From Cristatella mucedo (lineage: Eukaryota; Bryozoa; Phylactolaemata; Cristatellidae): a stretch of 64,000 bases of DNA. The position numbers and the translations under genes were made by a program. The notes under the pieces were generated by a model, which searched no databases, was not told the origin of the DNA, and saw nothing but the letters and a program-made list of their open reading frames with translations. Of the stretch, positions 1-11,599 are shown piece after piece (position 1 is the first letter of the stretch; each line of letters starts with the position of its first letter). Location of the stretch: contig WPIO01000080.1 in assembly GCA_009760855.2 (NCBI GenBank), positions 1,320,001-1,384,000 on the forward strand, written 5' to 3'.

Positions 1-840
1 GCTGTCCAGCTATGCACACACTGATAAAAAGCTACGACAAAAAGAGAGACACTCACCGAGAATAATGGTGTTGCGAACTAAATTAGCATGTCGAGTAGCA
101 TAATCCGTCGGCCTGAGTTCGCTAGCCTCTACGACTTTTATCTTTAAAAGACCGTTAAAATAGACCATGCTGAGCGCTGTCTTTACCGACTGAGTCCGTA
201 CATCGGAACCAACCTCTCAGTATATACATAGACTCGAGGCAAGCCGCAGCGGGTGGTTCGCCTTCGGGTGCCCAGCGACTAGTCGAACCGGAGGCGTCCT
301 GGGCAGCCGACTGGAGTGTCCCACATTCAACGGGGATCGAAGCCTTCGTCACATCGTTCAGTAATCTCGTACATAAAGGCAACCTTAAAATACAATATTT
401 TACTTCTCATTAATTCTTTCGGTGTTTTCACAGCGTCAGATGCTTTTAGGCATGTTAATCTAGATGTGCTGGTGTTATCTGCAGATGCTTCCGGAAGACT
501 ACTTTAAGGGTAGGGCCGGATCGACCCGACGGCAATCGCGACTCGAGGACGAAGGATTACTATACTGCGATCTTCGTGGATGAATTAGATGTGCTTTTAG
601 TGGAGATATTCGTGCATAGACTCTGTGAAGCAACTTAAGCAGAGTGAAAAGCCGGTCGCCGCGGTAGCTGAATCGGGAAGAGCTGCTCGGGCCTCTGCTT
701 CGTAGTCGCGTTTCTACGGGACCGAGTACGCGGTAGCGAGTATACAGCGGTAGCGAGAGCGGACAGAACTGTATAGCTCGTAGGTCGTAGCGTCGTCGTC
801 TATAGCGGCAGGCGTATACTAGTTAAAGAGCCAGCGCCTC
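1..840. other. host DNA without recognisable gene
   Basis: Mixed-composition host sequence. The short open frames on both strands show no domain, no biased composition typical of coding sequence and no splice signals that fit together. I see nothing to annotate here. Confidence 0.5.
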
Positions 841-843
841 TCT

Positions 844-846
<3 letters not shown>

Positions 847-906
<60 letters not shown>

Positions 907-935
907 TCCCGTTCTCTCTCTCTCTCTCTCTCTGC
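847..935. repeat. (CT)n microsatellite
   Basis: An almost pure CT dinucleotide run with a CCC/CGT interruption near 901-912. The Ser-Leu / Arg-Glu 'proteins' it produces in six frames are artefacts. Confidence 0.95.
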
Positions 936-2560
936 CGTCTGCCATCAAATAACGGTAGAGCATTATGGTTTTAATCAAAGATTGGTGTAGCTGAACAAAC
1001 CTCTTTAGGCGAGTTCGATCTGTGCATGCATAAACAGGTTCAATTATGTAGGTAGTTTCGTGATCGGTTAAGCGAAGAATAGGGAAGACTCTCTCTGACA
1101 TTCCAAAGCTTGCGTTGCTAATGACCACATGGTGTGCCGTCGAGTAGCAGTGGCACAACATACCGTCGACTATATTTATGCTCCGCGGTTACCCGCGGCC
1201 TACGCGTTTGGGGTATGATTAAGGATGACTCGCTTGCGCTCGGCAATGGCTCAGGCTCGATGATGAATAAGTTTCTCTCGAACTGTCGACATCGATCTCC
1301 GCCTCTGATTTAGCCGACTCCAGTATCGCTACCCTACCGCTCGCTAAGCATCGGCGCCTGCTGATTGGCTAGTCGTAACTTCAGCTGAATTTCCAGGGCT
1401 CAAGCTCTTGATCGCTTGCGGTCGGATCGCTTGCGGTCGGAGCTCTCAATTGACGTAATTAATAGTCGGACGATGAAGATTTTCGCATTAACGTGTTTAA
1501 TAATGACAATAAGTCTTTTGCATAGTGTAATATGTGTATGTAATAGTGTAATATGAGGAAAGATTTTATATTCAGTCGCTTGACAACTCGCTGCAAGGGA
1601 AGCAATTATCAAGAGTTAATGACAGGCAAAATAGTATGCTTCGACGAGCAGGGAAAAAAATGCCAGAGGACACGCAGTACCGCTTTTTCTTTAGGATGGT
1701 TAGTAGCATTCGTCGAATCGTCGTGCACAGACGGGTAAGCGCGAAAAGCACACTAGAAAAGGAACAAGGTCATTGGAGGTCAATGTCATTGGCAAGGCCA
1801 TTTGTCAAGGTCATAGGTCGAGCTGAGCGAAGCAGGTTCGTCTTTAGCTGAGACTTAAATTATGCAAAGTCAATGTAGGTGAAGGTGAAGGCCAGACCAG
1901 CAAAGGATCTCAACTGAGTATACGAGAAACTGAGGAACGATTATAGGTCGTATATATCGGTTGCTTCGAGAGTCAGCTGAAAGAGCAATGAAATTGGATT
2001 ACTTGCTTGGCCGGTGCAAGTGAGTTGAGCTACCCGTGAGTTGAGCAAGCCGGATCCAGAGGATCGTGAAAGTTGAATCGATGCTCGACATCGAGGCTGA
2101 AGCTTATAGCGAGACGAAAGCTGTGGAGAAAGTGCGATGCACAAGCAACGCGGGCAGTGTAGAGCTTCCGATAAGTAGACGTCTGGCGTCTCGACGGTTT
2201 AACGCTTGTCCACTCGGCTTTTAATGTGAGTTCTCAAGACGACAGAAGTCACCGTTCTGACGTCTGAATCGAGGAGGACCAGACACAAGTTTTCGCGGCG
2301 GTGGAATTCCCAGGACGTCAGACTACTTATTAAACTTGGGCTAAGTGCCACTAGCCCAAAAACGTGTAATACCTGCATCTACTGTCGTTATTGGCACGTG
2401 AGCCACTTTCCCTACGATGCCACGCATCTGTCGATGTCGTTGGTCCGTCACAACATCTGTCGTTGGTCCAGGCCGTTCAGTTTACCTCACTGACGGTGCA
2501 ACTTCCTGCGGTCTGCTGCTGCTGCGACCATCTTACGACTAATGAATATATTTGATAGCC
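936..2560. other. host DNA without recognisable gene
   Basis: No domain, repeat family or RNA gene could be recognised. There is a short direct duplication (gatcgcttgcggtcg) at about 1410-1440, and spaced 'caaggtcat' words near 1768-1812. Confidence 0.4.
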
Positions 2561-2564
2561 GATG

Positions 2565-2650
2565 TCGACGGCTCAAGCCCTGTGGCCTATGTGATGGGCC
2601 GGAATAGAGATTAAGTTCTCTTAAAGCGCTACACAAATGAACTCCTAACT
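2565..2650 (+). repeat. SINE/L2 3'-end fragment
   Basis: A B-box-like 'ggctcaagccc' is followed by the conserved 3' tail shared with the L2 copies here (agagattaagttctcttaaagcgctacacaaatga). This suggests a tRNA-headed SINE that has borrowed a LINE tail. It is fragmentary. Confidence 0.5.
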
Positions 2651-2849
2651 TATTTATTTGTTTCGTTTTCTATCGAGCTATTAGGAAAACATCGCGGTGG
2701 TGATAAAGGTGGCTGTACGACGGGCTTTTTTAATTTGAACACAAGATTATATCTTTATTTTCCACGGAAATCTTTTGCGATTTTTTGATAGGATAAAGCG
2801 TAATCACCGGGAAGATGAAAAAGCTTTGCTGAAAACATATAAATAAATA

Positions 2850-3012
2850 TAAAAAATAGCCTCGTTTATATAGCAGCAGAAGAGCCATCTGGAGGCAATC
2901 TTGCAGTTTGCGATACCATATCGCCCACTGCAGGACTCGGACCCACGACCTGGGTTGTGAAGAGCAAATACCTTACCTCTTGGGTTAAGACTCGGGGCCT
3001 GGTAGCCTACAC
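2850..3012 (-). repeat. tRNA-derived SINE (degenerate)
   Basis: Matches the SINE family seen best at 15436-15605 and 44355-44538: 'agcctcgttt.tatagc.gcagaagagcc' at one end, and the minus-strand B box (gggttcga-like, here mutated) and A box at the other. The tRNA-like head is at the right end, so the copy is on the minus strand. Confidence 0.6.
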
Positions 3013-3574
3013 AATAATTTCTGAAAGTATAAACGTCTATATCAGACCGAAAGACCTGTACGTGCTAAGATAACCAAGAACAGTGTATTCGACGACTTAC
3101 ATGCATCTTTGGAAAATTGTCATACAGCCTAGGATAAACAGAATCGCTAAGTGTTTCCCACTATATCAGTGAAGGTAGCTCATTTGTTATAGCATCCTCA
3201 GTGAACTCAAATCTCTGTCTAGGCACTTTAAATTTGCTGCAAAGGAAGCGTGATCGAGTGATTAGTGGTGGCAGCGTGCTCAATGACAACAAGCATAACT
3301 TGGTTAGAGATGACATGCACAGGGTCAGCATGCAAACACAGTTAGTGGCGAGGATTGAAGTGCTCGAGCAATCGGAGGACTTATCTTACTCATCAAACTT
3401 TTCCTCCATTCAGCGCACTGCAAAAGGGCAAAGTGCTAACGCAAAGCTCGACGAACGGGCGCTTGAAAAACGCAACGGCGCGTCGGTCTTTAGTGAGAAA
3501 TGATACATTACTCCCAAAATAGAACAGCCGTCATGAAGCTGAAAATCGTGGGTGACCATTGAATTGCGATAACA

Positions 3575-3625
3575 GTAATAATAATAATAATAATAATGCA
3601 CTTGATAAAGCACCCTCAGAGAACT

Positions 3626-3702
<77 letters not shown>

Positions 3703-4250
3703 GGCGCTTTACATTTGCTGCAAAGGGAAATGCAATTGAATGGTGAGTAATATCATGCTTGATAAACAAACAAAATTAATAACATGGTTAGGGGTGACAT
3801 GCACAGGGTCAGCATGCAAGTGTGGTTAGTGGCAGCATGCACAGTATCAGCACGCACAAGCACGTGAAGGACGAATCACAGGGACCCACTAAATGCTGTC
3901 CTAAGTAGGTGTGTTTTTAAGTTCTTTTTAAATGCGGTCAGGTGAGGGGATGTTCTGACGCAGGTCGCGGGAGGGAGTTCCAGACGATGAGAAAGCGACC
4001 ATCGGACGCAAAGCGGAGGGAGACGGAACGTGAATAGCACGAGCTCAGCCTTTGACCGTTTGACCGTTTGACCTTTGACGAAGCTAGCCCGTAATAGAGC
4101 CGCATTGTAGAGCAAAGAAACTGCTCACTGCCCAGAATTGTATATCTCGATATAAGTCCAGAGGTGCTGCACTGCTGTCGTCTTCGTCCGGTCTTGACCC
4201 TGATGCGTGACCCCCTGACCTTGACCAAGATGACATCCAAATTACTAGCA
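3575..4250 (-). mobile_element. L2-like retrotransposon 3' end with expanded (CT)n
   Basis: The (AAT)n tail at 3575-3598, the hairpin 'gataaagcaccctcagagaactcaat' and the following 3' UTR match the tail of the copy at 6390-7480. Minus-strand frames at 3876-4240 retain pieces of the conserved end of the non-LTR ORF2 (for example WNSLP, then ASEHPLT, and LKTHLLRTAFSGSL in a shifted frame). The stem that normally reads 'aatctctttctaggcgc' has expanded to a CT run of about 70 bp (3629-3702). Confidence 0.8.
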
Positions 4251-4289
4251 GCTGCTTAGCTGACTACGCTGATTTCGCTGACTGCGCGA

Positions 4290-4476
4290 ATAAATATAAA
4301 AAATTAGCTGATTCAGCAGGCTCATTTGATTAGCTGTGGAGGAAGAGCCTTAATTGGCTGTTACCGCCGCTTGCGATTGGCAATAAGGCGATCGTCGACT
4401 GCTGGAATCGAACCCACGTGACCTCGGTAGTGAAGAGCGAGCACTTTATCTGCTGGGCGGGCTATCGCGGCTCCAG
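4290..4476 (-). repeat. tRNA-derived SINE
   Basis: It starts with the T-rich/'agctgattcagcaggctc' 3' end and finishes with minus-strand A-box and B-box pol III promoter elements (B box as 'gaatcgaaccc' on the plus strand near 4406). It belongs to the same family as the SINE inserted in the viral element. Confidence 0.75.
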
Positions 4477-4558
4477 TTGGAACCTGTTCGTGAGCCCCGC
4501 CTGTCCATAAAGGCCACTTGCGGCCGGTCCCACGAGGTTGGCCGATTAATTAGTCAGC

Positions 4559-4597
4559 CACGACCAATCGACCAATCGACCAATCGACCAATCGATG
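4559..4597. repeat. short tandem repeat (GACCAATC)n
   Basis: About four head-to-tail copies of an 8-base unit (accaatcg). No associated gene was seen. Confidence 0.85.
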
Positions 4598-4689
4598 GCT
4601 GGCTCTCTCTTTCGCTCCTTCGCCTTTTGCTCCTGTGCAGGGTGACGGCGAGACACCCTGACTCTCTGTCATCCGATCGGTCATGTCCA

Positions 4690-4776
4690 GCACATGTAAA
4701 GCACCTAAAAAGAGATTGAGTTTCTGAGGGCGCTTTATCAAGTGCATTACTATTATTATTGTTATTATTATTATAT
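4690..4776 (+). repeat. L2 3' tail
   Basis: Conserved L2 terminal hairpin (taaagcacctaaaaagagatt / ctgagggcgcttt) followed by an ATT-rich tail. It is a 5'-truncated copy with no coding sequence. Confidence 0.8.
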
Positions 4777-6385
4777 GTCCGTCCGACCACCTCCGACCAT
4801 GTCAGTTTATCCGATCGCATTCGCGGCATTATCAGACATCAGTCTGCGGTCGAGTCTTCCGTCGGGAGATACTTTCGCCTCGGCAGCTTTGTCTATGCCG
4901 GTGAATAGTTTCTGTGTACTGTCGCTCCCGGCGTTGCGTTAGTAATGGCTTCTTCCGTGCGTTCTCTTCATCGAGTTTGCTGCTAAGGCCCGATATCGTG
5001 AGTGGCTTGCAGTACTCAAATAGTGTCAACAAGCTTTTCTCTGTAAATATTTTCAACCTGAGCGAATCTGCTCAGATTGAAATGTGGCTGAAATATACGC
5101 CCAAGGCTAGTATCGTCCGGCTGGCTTTTGGTTGCTGCCCAAGAACGACATTTGGCTTCGACCTTCGACCTTTGGCCTTTGGCTTCACACGATTTTGTGC
5201 GAACGCTTTGTGGAATCACTGCTTCTATGCTTCCTTTCAACTTCGCCGCGGAGGGACTTCAAAATTGAAATTAGGGCGCACATTTTATATTTTATCTGTA
5301 TGCTTATTTATATTTACATTTTTGCCACTGAGACGATCGATTCTTAACTAGCTCGTAAACGGCCGTTCACGATGTAGCGGTTCTTCCGGAATGCATGAGC
5401 GTAACGCAGTTGGACAAAAAGTGAGTTGAAAGCCTGGGAAGGTCAAGGACGGCCCTTTTGTTTCCCTAGCGGCGCTGCGCGTACGCATGTTGAGAACCCC
5501 AAAAACGAGTACGAGTCATCACTAAGGAGCGGGTAGCTTCGATGTGAGTACGTTGCGGTTAGCTCGATTGCAAGTCGACCCGCATGCAAAGTCCGCCATC
5601 GCTCCGCGAAATCAAATGTGGAGCGAAGGGGCACGTGACTCTGCCAACGGACCAGTTCCACTAACTATTAAAGCATGACACAAAACGGTAGGGACCAAAA
5701 TTACTGAAGAAGCAGCGTGAACTTCGCATTTTCGCGATCGCCGGAAAACTCCACTTTTTTTTGGTAGCGGAGCGTTCACCCCGTATCGGGGTGAATCGCA
5801 CCCCCAGATGAATAATCGCGGGCAGATTACGTTCATGGATGTCCGTCGCTTACCAATGGCAAGCGCGCCACTTCCGGTAGATAAATCTCCCCCTAGCAGG
5901 TTTCTAATAAGCCAACTCAGCAGGTCTAATCGGAATCTAACCAGTTGTCGGCACTTGAGGCAGCAACGAAGCGACGCTAGCTCAAACTGCTGCTGGAATG
6001 CTGCATGGCCGCCATTTTGAAAAAAAATCCTTGTAAGTTCTTCACAGTTTCCCGTGAAGCTCTAGCGTTTTAATGCTCAATTTCAACCTCGAGAGTGCAC
6101 GTTGCAGCTGCGTACATAACTAATTAATAAATTTTCTCCTCCTTTCCTGACACTCATCATTGATGTGCCCTCGTTGTACGACTATTAAAACATCACGAAA
6201 GACTATGTAAGTAAACCGGACTAACTAACTGAATACATTTAGCTTATCATAGGGTTAATAGATATAAGGTTGAATCCCCAACGATACACATGCGTTTTGC
6301 ACGCATTTTTTGGAATTTTTTTTCATTTATTAATTGGATGAACTGAAAAATATCTTATAATAATGATAATAAAGACTTAAAACAA
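4777..6385. other. host DNA without recognisable gene
   Basis: There is no supported coding exon. The plus-strand frame at 4914-5351 is open but has low-complexity, ordinary random composition and no domain. Confidence 0.4.
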
Positions 6386-7482
6386 TCATTCATGTCAATG
6401 TCACTATCCTCTGCATCAGTAATGGCGATGGTAAACTTTCCATCTTCCTCGTTCATATCGCTGGCTAGAAATTTGATGGAAAAAGCAAATTTTCTAAAAC
6501 TAAACGATGATAAAACTAACTTACTAGTTATGGGCAAACCTAGTGTTATTCAGAAATTGGAAAGGCTGACTTTCAAAATTGGCTCTGCCAGCATATCTTC
6601 AGTTGCATCAGCTCGAAATCTAGGTGTCATATTCCAAAGCGACCTCTCGTTAGACGACCACATCAGCTCCACAGTCAAATCAGCCTATTTTCAGCTTCAT
6701 AACATTGCTAAAATTAGGGCTTGTTTAGATAAGGATACCACGTCCAAGTTGGTCCATGCATTCGTGACATCCCGTCTCGACTTCTGCAACTCACTGCTTA
6801 CTGGCCTACCAGCATGTGCGATCAGGCGATTGCAGCTGGTGCAAAACTCTGCAGCTAGGCTTGTCTGTCGTGAGCGTCGCAGTTGCCACATTACTCCACT
6901 TCTCGCCGACCTGCACTGGTTACCAGTCAAGCAACGGATTGACTTCAAGGTTTTGTCGCTCACTTTTAGGTCTCTTCATTCTATGGCTCCAGCCTATCTT
7001 TCAGAGATACTACCCCATCAGGCAAAGCATCGTACCACTCGCTTTTCGGAATCCAACAGTCTAGAAATACCTCGTACAAACCTTAAATCCTTTGGAGACC
7101 GTGCATTTAGCTCGTATGCTCCCACAGCCTGGAACTCCCTCCCGACCTGCATCAGAACATCCCCTGACCTGACCACATTTAAAAGAAACTTAAAAACATA
7201 CCTATTTAGGACAGCATTTAGTGGGTCCTTGTGATTCGTCCTCGATGTGCTTATGCGTGCTGACACTGTTCATGCTGCCACTAACCACATTTGCATGCTG
7301 ACCCAGTGCATGTAACCCCTAACCATGTTATTCATTTTGTTTGTTTTTCAAGCATGATTTTACTTACTATTCTATTGCGTATCACTTTGCAGCAAATGTA
7401 AAGCGCCTAGAAAGAGATTAAGTTCTCTGAGGGCGCTTTATCAAGTGCAATATTATTATTATTATATTATTATTATTAACTC
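6386..7482 (+). mobile_element. 5'-truncated L2-clade non-LTR retrotransposon
   Basis: The best preserved LINE copy here. An open frame at 6392-7234 encodes the end of the reverse transcriptase region and the conserved ORF2 C-terminus of CR1/L2-type elements. Visible motifs are LNDDKTNLLV, ARNLGVIFQSDLSLDDHI, SRLDFCNSLLTGLP, LQLVQNSAARLV, LHWLPVKQRIDFK and APAYLSEIL. The catalytic YxDD box and all upstream parts are missing, so the copy is 5'-truncated and inactive. The 3' UTR carries the terminal hairpin (gcgcctagaaagagatt ... ctgagggcgc) at about 7405-7440 and ends in an ATT tail. It serves as the reference for the many tails listed elsewhere. Confidence 0.9.
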
Positions 7483-7489
7483 ATTCACC

Positions 7490-8940
7490 TTTTGCAGTAC
7501 ACCGTTCAGAGGCCTCGTTCTGGCACCTCGTTCTGGCCGGTTGTTTCTTAGGGTTGTTGCCGTTTCGTATCAGCATCTGCGGAAGCTGGATCTTTGCAAT
7601 GGTGCTTTATTGGTATTGGGACTGAAAAAAGGACTGGCTTCAAATTTAAGGTCTACCATTAATTCGTAGCTATTTAACAAAACTGGTAAATATAGAGCGC
7701 AGCCACGAAATTGTGAAACTTACATTTTACACGAGTTGGGTAGCTTTTCAATATGCCATAAATGAATTATATATAAATGAATTATAACGCAGCTAAGCTA
7801 AAGCAGAAGCGGAAGCGGAAGAATTCCATCGCCCCCATTTTTCGCACCTTCTTTCTGGACACTCATCATAGCTGTACCGCCATTGTGCGTACATTGTAAA
7901 GTAATTTGTGCGTAATTGTAAAGGCATCGCGAGGGACTCGATGTAAACTTGTCGTCAGGGATGAATAAACGGACTAACTAACTGAGCGAATATCTATCCG
8001 CCGATCAAACCAAGCTTTTTATAAGGGGTCAGCCCTTAAGAAAAGCTATACCGAATATGTAAATGGGCATAGGAAGAGGGCCGCGGGGGGGGGGACGGGG
8101 CGGGGCACACTTTGCATTGACCTGAAGTGGATGCGTCTCGCGAAAAAGCCGTGCGACACGAGCACCGTCAGCGTCTAATGATTGGCTGCCATTAGAGACA
8201 ACTGGCCCCTCCCCTCCTCCTTTGCTTAATTGCTATCAGCTACGTCGAACGGGCTAACGTCGTCCTGTATCAACGTGCACGACTTTGAATGCCAGTACTT
8301 AATTGAGTGAATGAGTCCCTACTCCTAAGTAGCTGACGTCTCTCCTACGCGGTGCCCTCTGCGATACTAATAGTGCTACTACGACGGTACAGCTACTCGA
8401 AGTGTCGCCAAAAATGTCAGGAGAGACCATTAACTAATTTGCATACATAACTTAAACGTGCACACTCGTGGTTGAAATAGAACATTGATTTGTGCATCCA
8501 ATTATGTTAACGGCCACGAGCAGTCCTTTCAATCGTCGTTATTTAATTATGCAAGCAAGCGCTCCGGCGATTATCTCTCAGTTAAACGAATAAAAATAAA
8601 GAGCCTGACTTCCGGGTCAGTCAGTCTCAGTCTGCCGGTCGGTGATTCATTGCTGCGGCTCAGCCTTTGCCCAGCTATACGCTTATATGCCAGGTCTTAA
8701 ATTTTCAAATTGAATTTCCACGCGATTTTTTGGGGTACACGATGTGTACACACACGCATATATATATATATAAATATAACTCGTCAGATTATCACCAGTC
8801 AAAATAAGAATAGTGGTCCCTCAGTTATACCAATCAATTAGGAACCTACCATTTCATAATTGATTTAGACCGTATGAGCTGGACCTCTGTAGTAATAGTT
8901 AGTCGATGCTACTTTGGGCTTTGAACGAGAGAGTTGGATG
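7490..8940. other. host DNA without recognisable gene
   Basis: Only low-complexity bits were noticed: a G run at about 8085-8095 and a short AT run at 8759-8775. No gene could be supported. Confidence 0.4.
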
Positions 8941-8944
8941 TTGC

Positions 8945-9122
8945 GGCTGGTGCTGTAAAAAATCTTAGCTAATATAGAAGCCTCATTTGTATAGCGGCAG
9001 ATCAGCCTTTCGGCTATCGCCATCAACGCTTGCAGTTGGCAATAAATGATCACGTAATTGCAGCATTCGAACCCAAAACCTCGGTCGTGGGCAGAGCGAG
9101 CACCTGGGCTATCATGGCCTAG
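8945..9122 (-). repeat. tRNA-derived SINE
   Basis: It has the family body 'gcctcatttgtatagcggcagatcagcctttcggctatcgcc', and 'gcattcgaaccc' as the minus-strand B box. The tRNA-like head lies at the right end. Confidence 0.75.
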
Positions 9123-9638
9123 CGATACACGAACGTGCCCCTCTGTGGCTACCGTATGTGCAGCTCCACGAAAGGACATGGACTCGTTATTTAAGGTACG
9201 AGCACTCTCGATTGTCGTATCTACGATTGCATCTAGTAAAGTACGAGCGCCGACTACCATAGGCTATCTATGGCTAGCTACGTATGCTGGCAGTGCTGCA
9301 CCCGTAGACTCGTTAACCTTGGAGACGCTCACTCCATCATAAAAAAATATTAAAGGTCAAGGTCATCTGCAAGGACCCTAGCTACTGGCACCGGTTGGTT
9401 ACGTGCACTGCGATGCATGACGAATGACTCGAGTTCCTGAGCCTCTACGGCGGGCTTGTAACGACGTGTACAATAGTGGCCAAGCGATGCATGGGACCGC
9501 GATACGCGGCGGCGGCGCCGTGAGTGAACTGCACCATCGAGGGTGTTAAGCTCGCACAGTGCTTGAAGATGGCTTGAAAAAAATGAACCGGGCGTCCTGC
9601 AAATTCCTACAAATTCCTTCAAATTCCTACAAATCTAC

Positions 9639-9668
9639 AAAGAAAAGCCGCTTTCACGGCTTTTCTTT
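9639..9668. other. perfect 12-bp hairpin
   Basis: AAAGAAAAGCCG and its exact complement CGGCTTTTCTTT are separated by the 6-base loop CTTTCA. Just upstream is a triplicated 'aaattcct(a/t)c' unit (9601-9633). It does not match the histone 3' stem-loop consensus and no neighbouring gene was recognised. Confidence 0.8.
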
Positions 9669-10020
9669 GCTACTGCTCCATTTTGTACGCATGCAATGTC
9701 GCGCTTTTACTGTAATGTGAGAGCATCGTTATTAATTTCGCCCCCAGATCTTTTGCCGAAATCTAATGAGCGCTTCACCTTCGCCCCCATTGCATCCGCT
9801 ACGCCATCTGCAACAACTAGTGCAGTGCCTGTGAGGTACGCGAATAGCCTACTTATATTCACGATCAGCCACGTTACTGCGGGTGCACACTGCCCTTCCC
9901 ATCATGCACTAAAACGATACGATGAGCGAACTAGTCACGATTCGTGGGCCGGTAATTGCCACTGTGAAGCCTGTGACTGTTGTAACTTGCTTCGAGTAGG
10001 TGTGTCTCTCCGTCTGTAAC

Positions 10021-10485
10021 TGATTACGGTCAAAGGGTCTAAGTGGATGTTAAACAGGGGAGTTTTCTAATGCTTACTCGAAGCTTAAAGCTCCCCGTCA
10101 GCATGCAGACGTCACTTAAGAGACCTCATCACACGCAAAAAAAGAAAGAGAGAAGCATAGCTGAGTCGGAAGGGCTGTTGAGGTAGTGAGTAGTTTGGAA
10201 GAAGCCGCTCAAGAAGGCTCGAAAGGATGTGCCACAGCCGGTAGCTGGAGAGTAGATGCCGTTGCGTAAGAATTGTGGAAGTGGGCCCCACAGTCTAGGA
10301 CCCGCAGAGCAAAAGCTTACGTCACCTGAACAGTCTTTATGTGGAGGAAAGGAGCAGCTAACTTATTTACATTGAAGACTCGAGGGCACGAAGAGGCAGA
10401 AACGAGTGCAGCAGTTCAGATACTTATGGAGGAGCCAAGCCGCGGCGGGCCGGGCTACGGACCTACGAGCCCCCTGACCCCCTTA
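10021..10485 (-). mobile_element. degenerate non-LTR retrotransposon 3' fragment (second family)
   Basis: Homologous along most of its length to the copy at 11020-11520 (shared 'gagtagatg.cgttgcgtaagaattgtgga' and 'gaggagccaagccg.ggcgggcc'). That copy still encodes a recognisable ORF2 C-terminus on the minus strand. Here no clean frame remains. Confidence 0.65.
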
Positions 10486-10568
10486 CCTCTGACCTACGAG
10501 CTCGTAGGCCACATTCATCGCAAGTGCAGGTCCTGGTAGGAATTTCTCTCTGCACCAGTCGATCGTAT

Positions 10569-10830
10569 GTAATAATAATAATACATTTGTATGGTGCCAT
10601 CAGAATCTCTTTCTAGGCACTTTACATTTGCTGCAAAGGAAGCACCATCGAACGGTTGATGAAAGCGTGCTCCTCAATGTCAACAAGCATTGTTAGAGGT
10701 GACGTGCATAGGGTCAGCATGCAAACACGGTTAGTGGCAGCATGCACTGTGTCAGAGCGCATAAGCACACAAAGAACGACACGCATGGACCGCCGCTCCA
10801 GCACCGTCAGCTCCGTCAGCTTCAAAGAGA
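10569..10830 (-). repeat. L2 3' tail and UTR
   Basis: (TAA)n, then the terminal hairpin (gtgccatcagaatctctttctaggcac) and the UTR words 'gtgacgtgcatagggtcagcatgcaaacacgg', which are shared with the other L2 copies. It is non-coding. Confidence 0.8.
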
Positions 10831-11019
10831 TACGTGGTTGAACGTCGGGTATTTGTTGATGAGGCGCGTGGGCGAAGGGTCGGCGCCTACCGGAAGCGCA
10901 CGCCACCACTTTGCTGCCACTAGGGGCGGCGCCGACCGGAAGCAGATGCGGCCGGTTCTAGGCGGCAGCGGTTTCAGAGGTTAGCCTTAATGTATATATC
11001 TCCTTCAGTAACTGCACAA

Positions 11020-11525
11020 AGTCATAAAGACCATGTGGGTGTTATGCAGGAGAGTTTTGTATAGCGCACTCACAGCCTAAGCGGCTTTCGGTACGCATTC
11101 GGTAGCCAACAGACTTCGTCTCACGCAACAAAGAGAAAGTGGGAAGCATAGCAGAGTTAGGAGAGCAGTTGAGGTAGTGAGTAGCATAGAAGTAGCCGCT
11201 CAGGACCGCTGAAAAAGATGTGCCATAGTCGGCAGTTGGAGAGTAGATGTCGTTGCGTAAGAATTGTGGAAGGAGTTCCACAGCCTAGGACCAGCAGAGC
11301 TAAAGCTTCTGTCGCCAACTGTCTTTAAGCGGAGGAATGGGACAGCTAATTTATTGTCCACACAGGACCTGAGGGCGCGAACAGGCTGGAACTGATGCAG
11401 CAGTTCAGCTAGGTACGAAGGAGCCAAGCCGTGGCGGGCCTTGTGGGTCAGCTTAAGAACTTTGCTCTGTATTCTTTGCTCAACCGGCAACCATCCTAGC
11501 TCTTTCAGCAGAGGTGACACGTGCT
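11020..11525 (-). mobile_element. non-LTR retrotransposon ORF2 C-terminal remnant (second family)
   Basis: The minus-strand frame 11200-11520 reads LGWLPVEQRIQSKVLKL, LAPSYLAELL and GPRLWNSF. This is the conserved C-terminal pattern of CR1/L2-type ORF2 proteins, but the family differs from the L2 copy at 6386-7482. The same repeat recurs at 10021-10485, 15640-15760 and 24185-24370. Confidence 0.75.
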
Positions 11526-11599
11526 CAAAGCGCTGGGACTTGAAGACCAGCCTTCCGGACGCGACCGACCGGCTAGGCGGAAACTCGGCTCAGGCCGCT

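Noticed and set aside
844-1161. Long Arg-Glu / Ser-Leu open frames over CT/GA runs (also 3410-3769, 18001-19225, 19077-19758)
   Set aside because: They are direct translations of dinucleotide repeats. The flanking residues show no domain.
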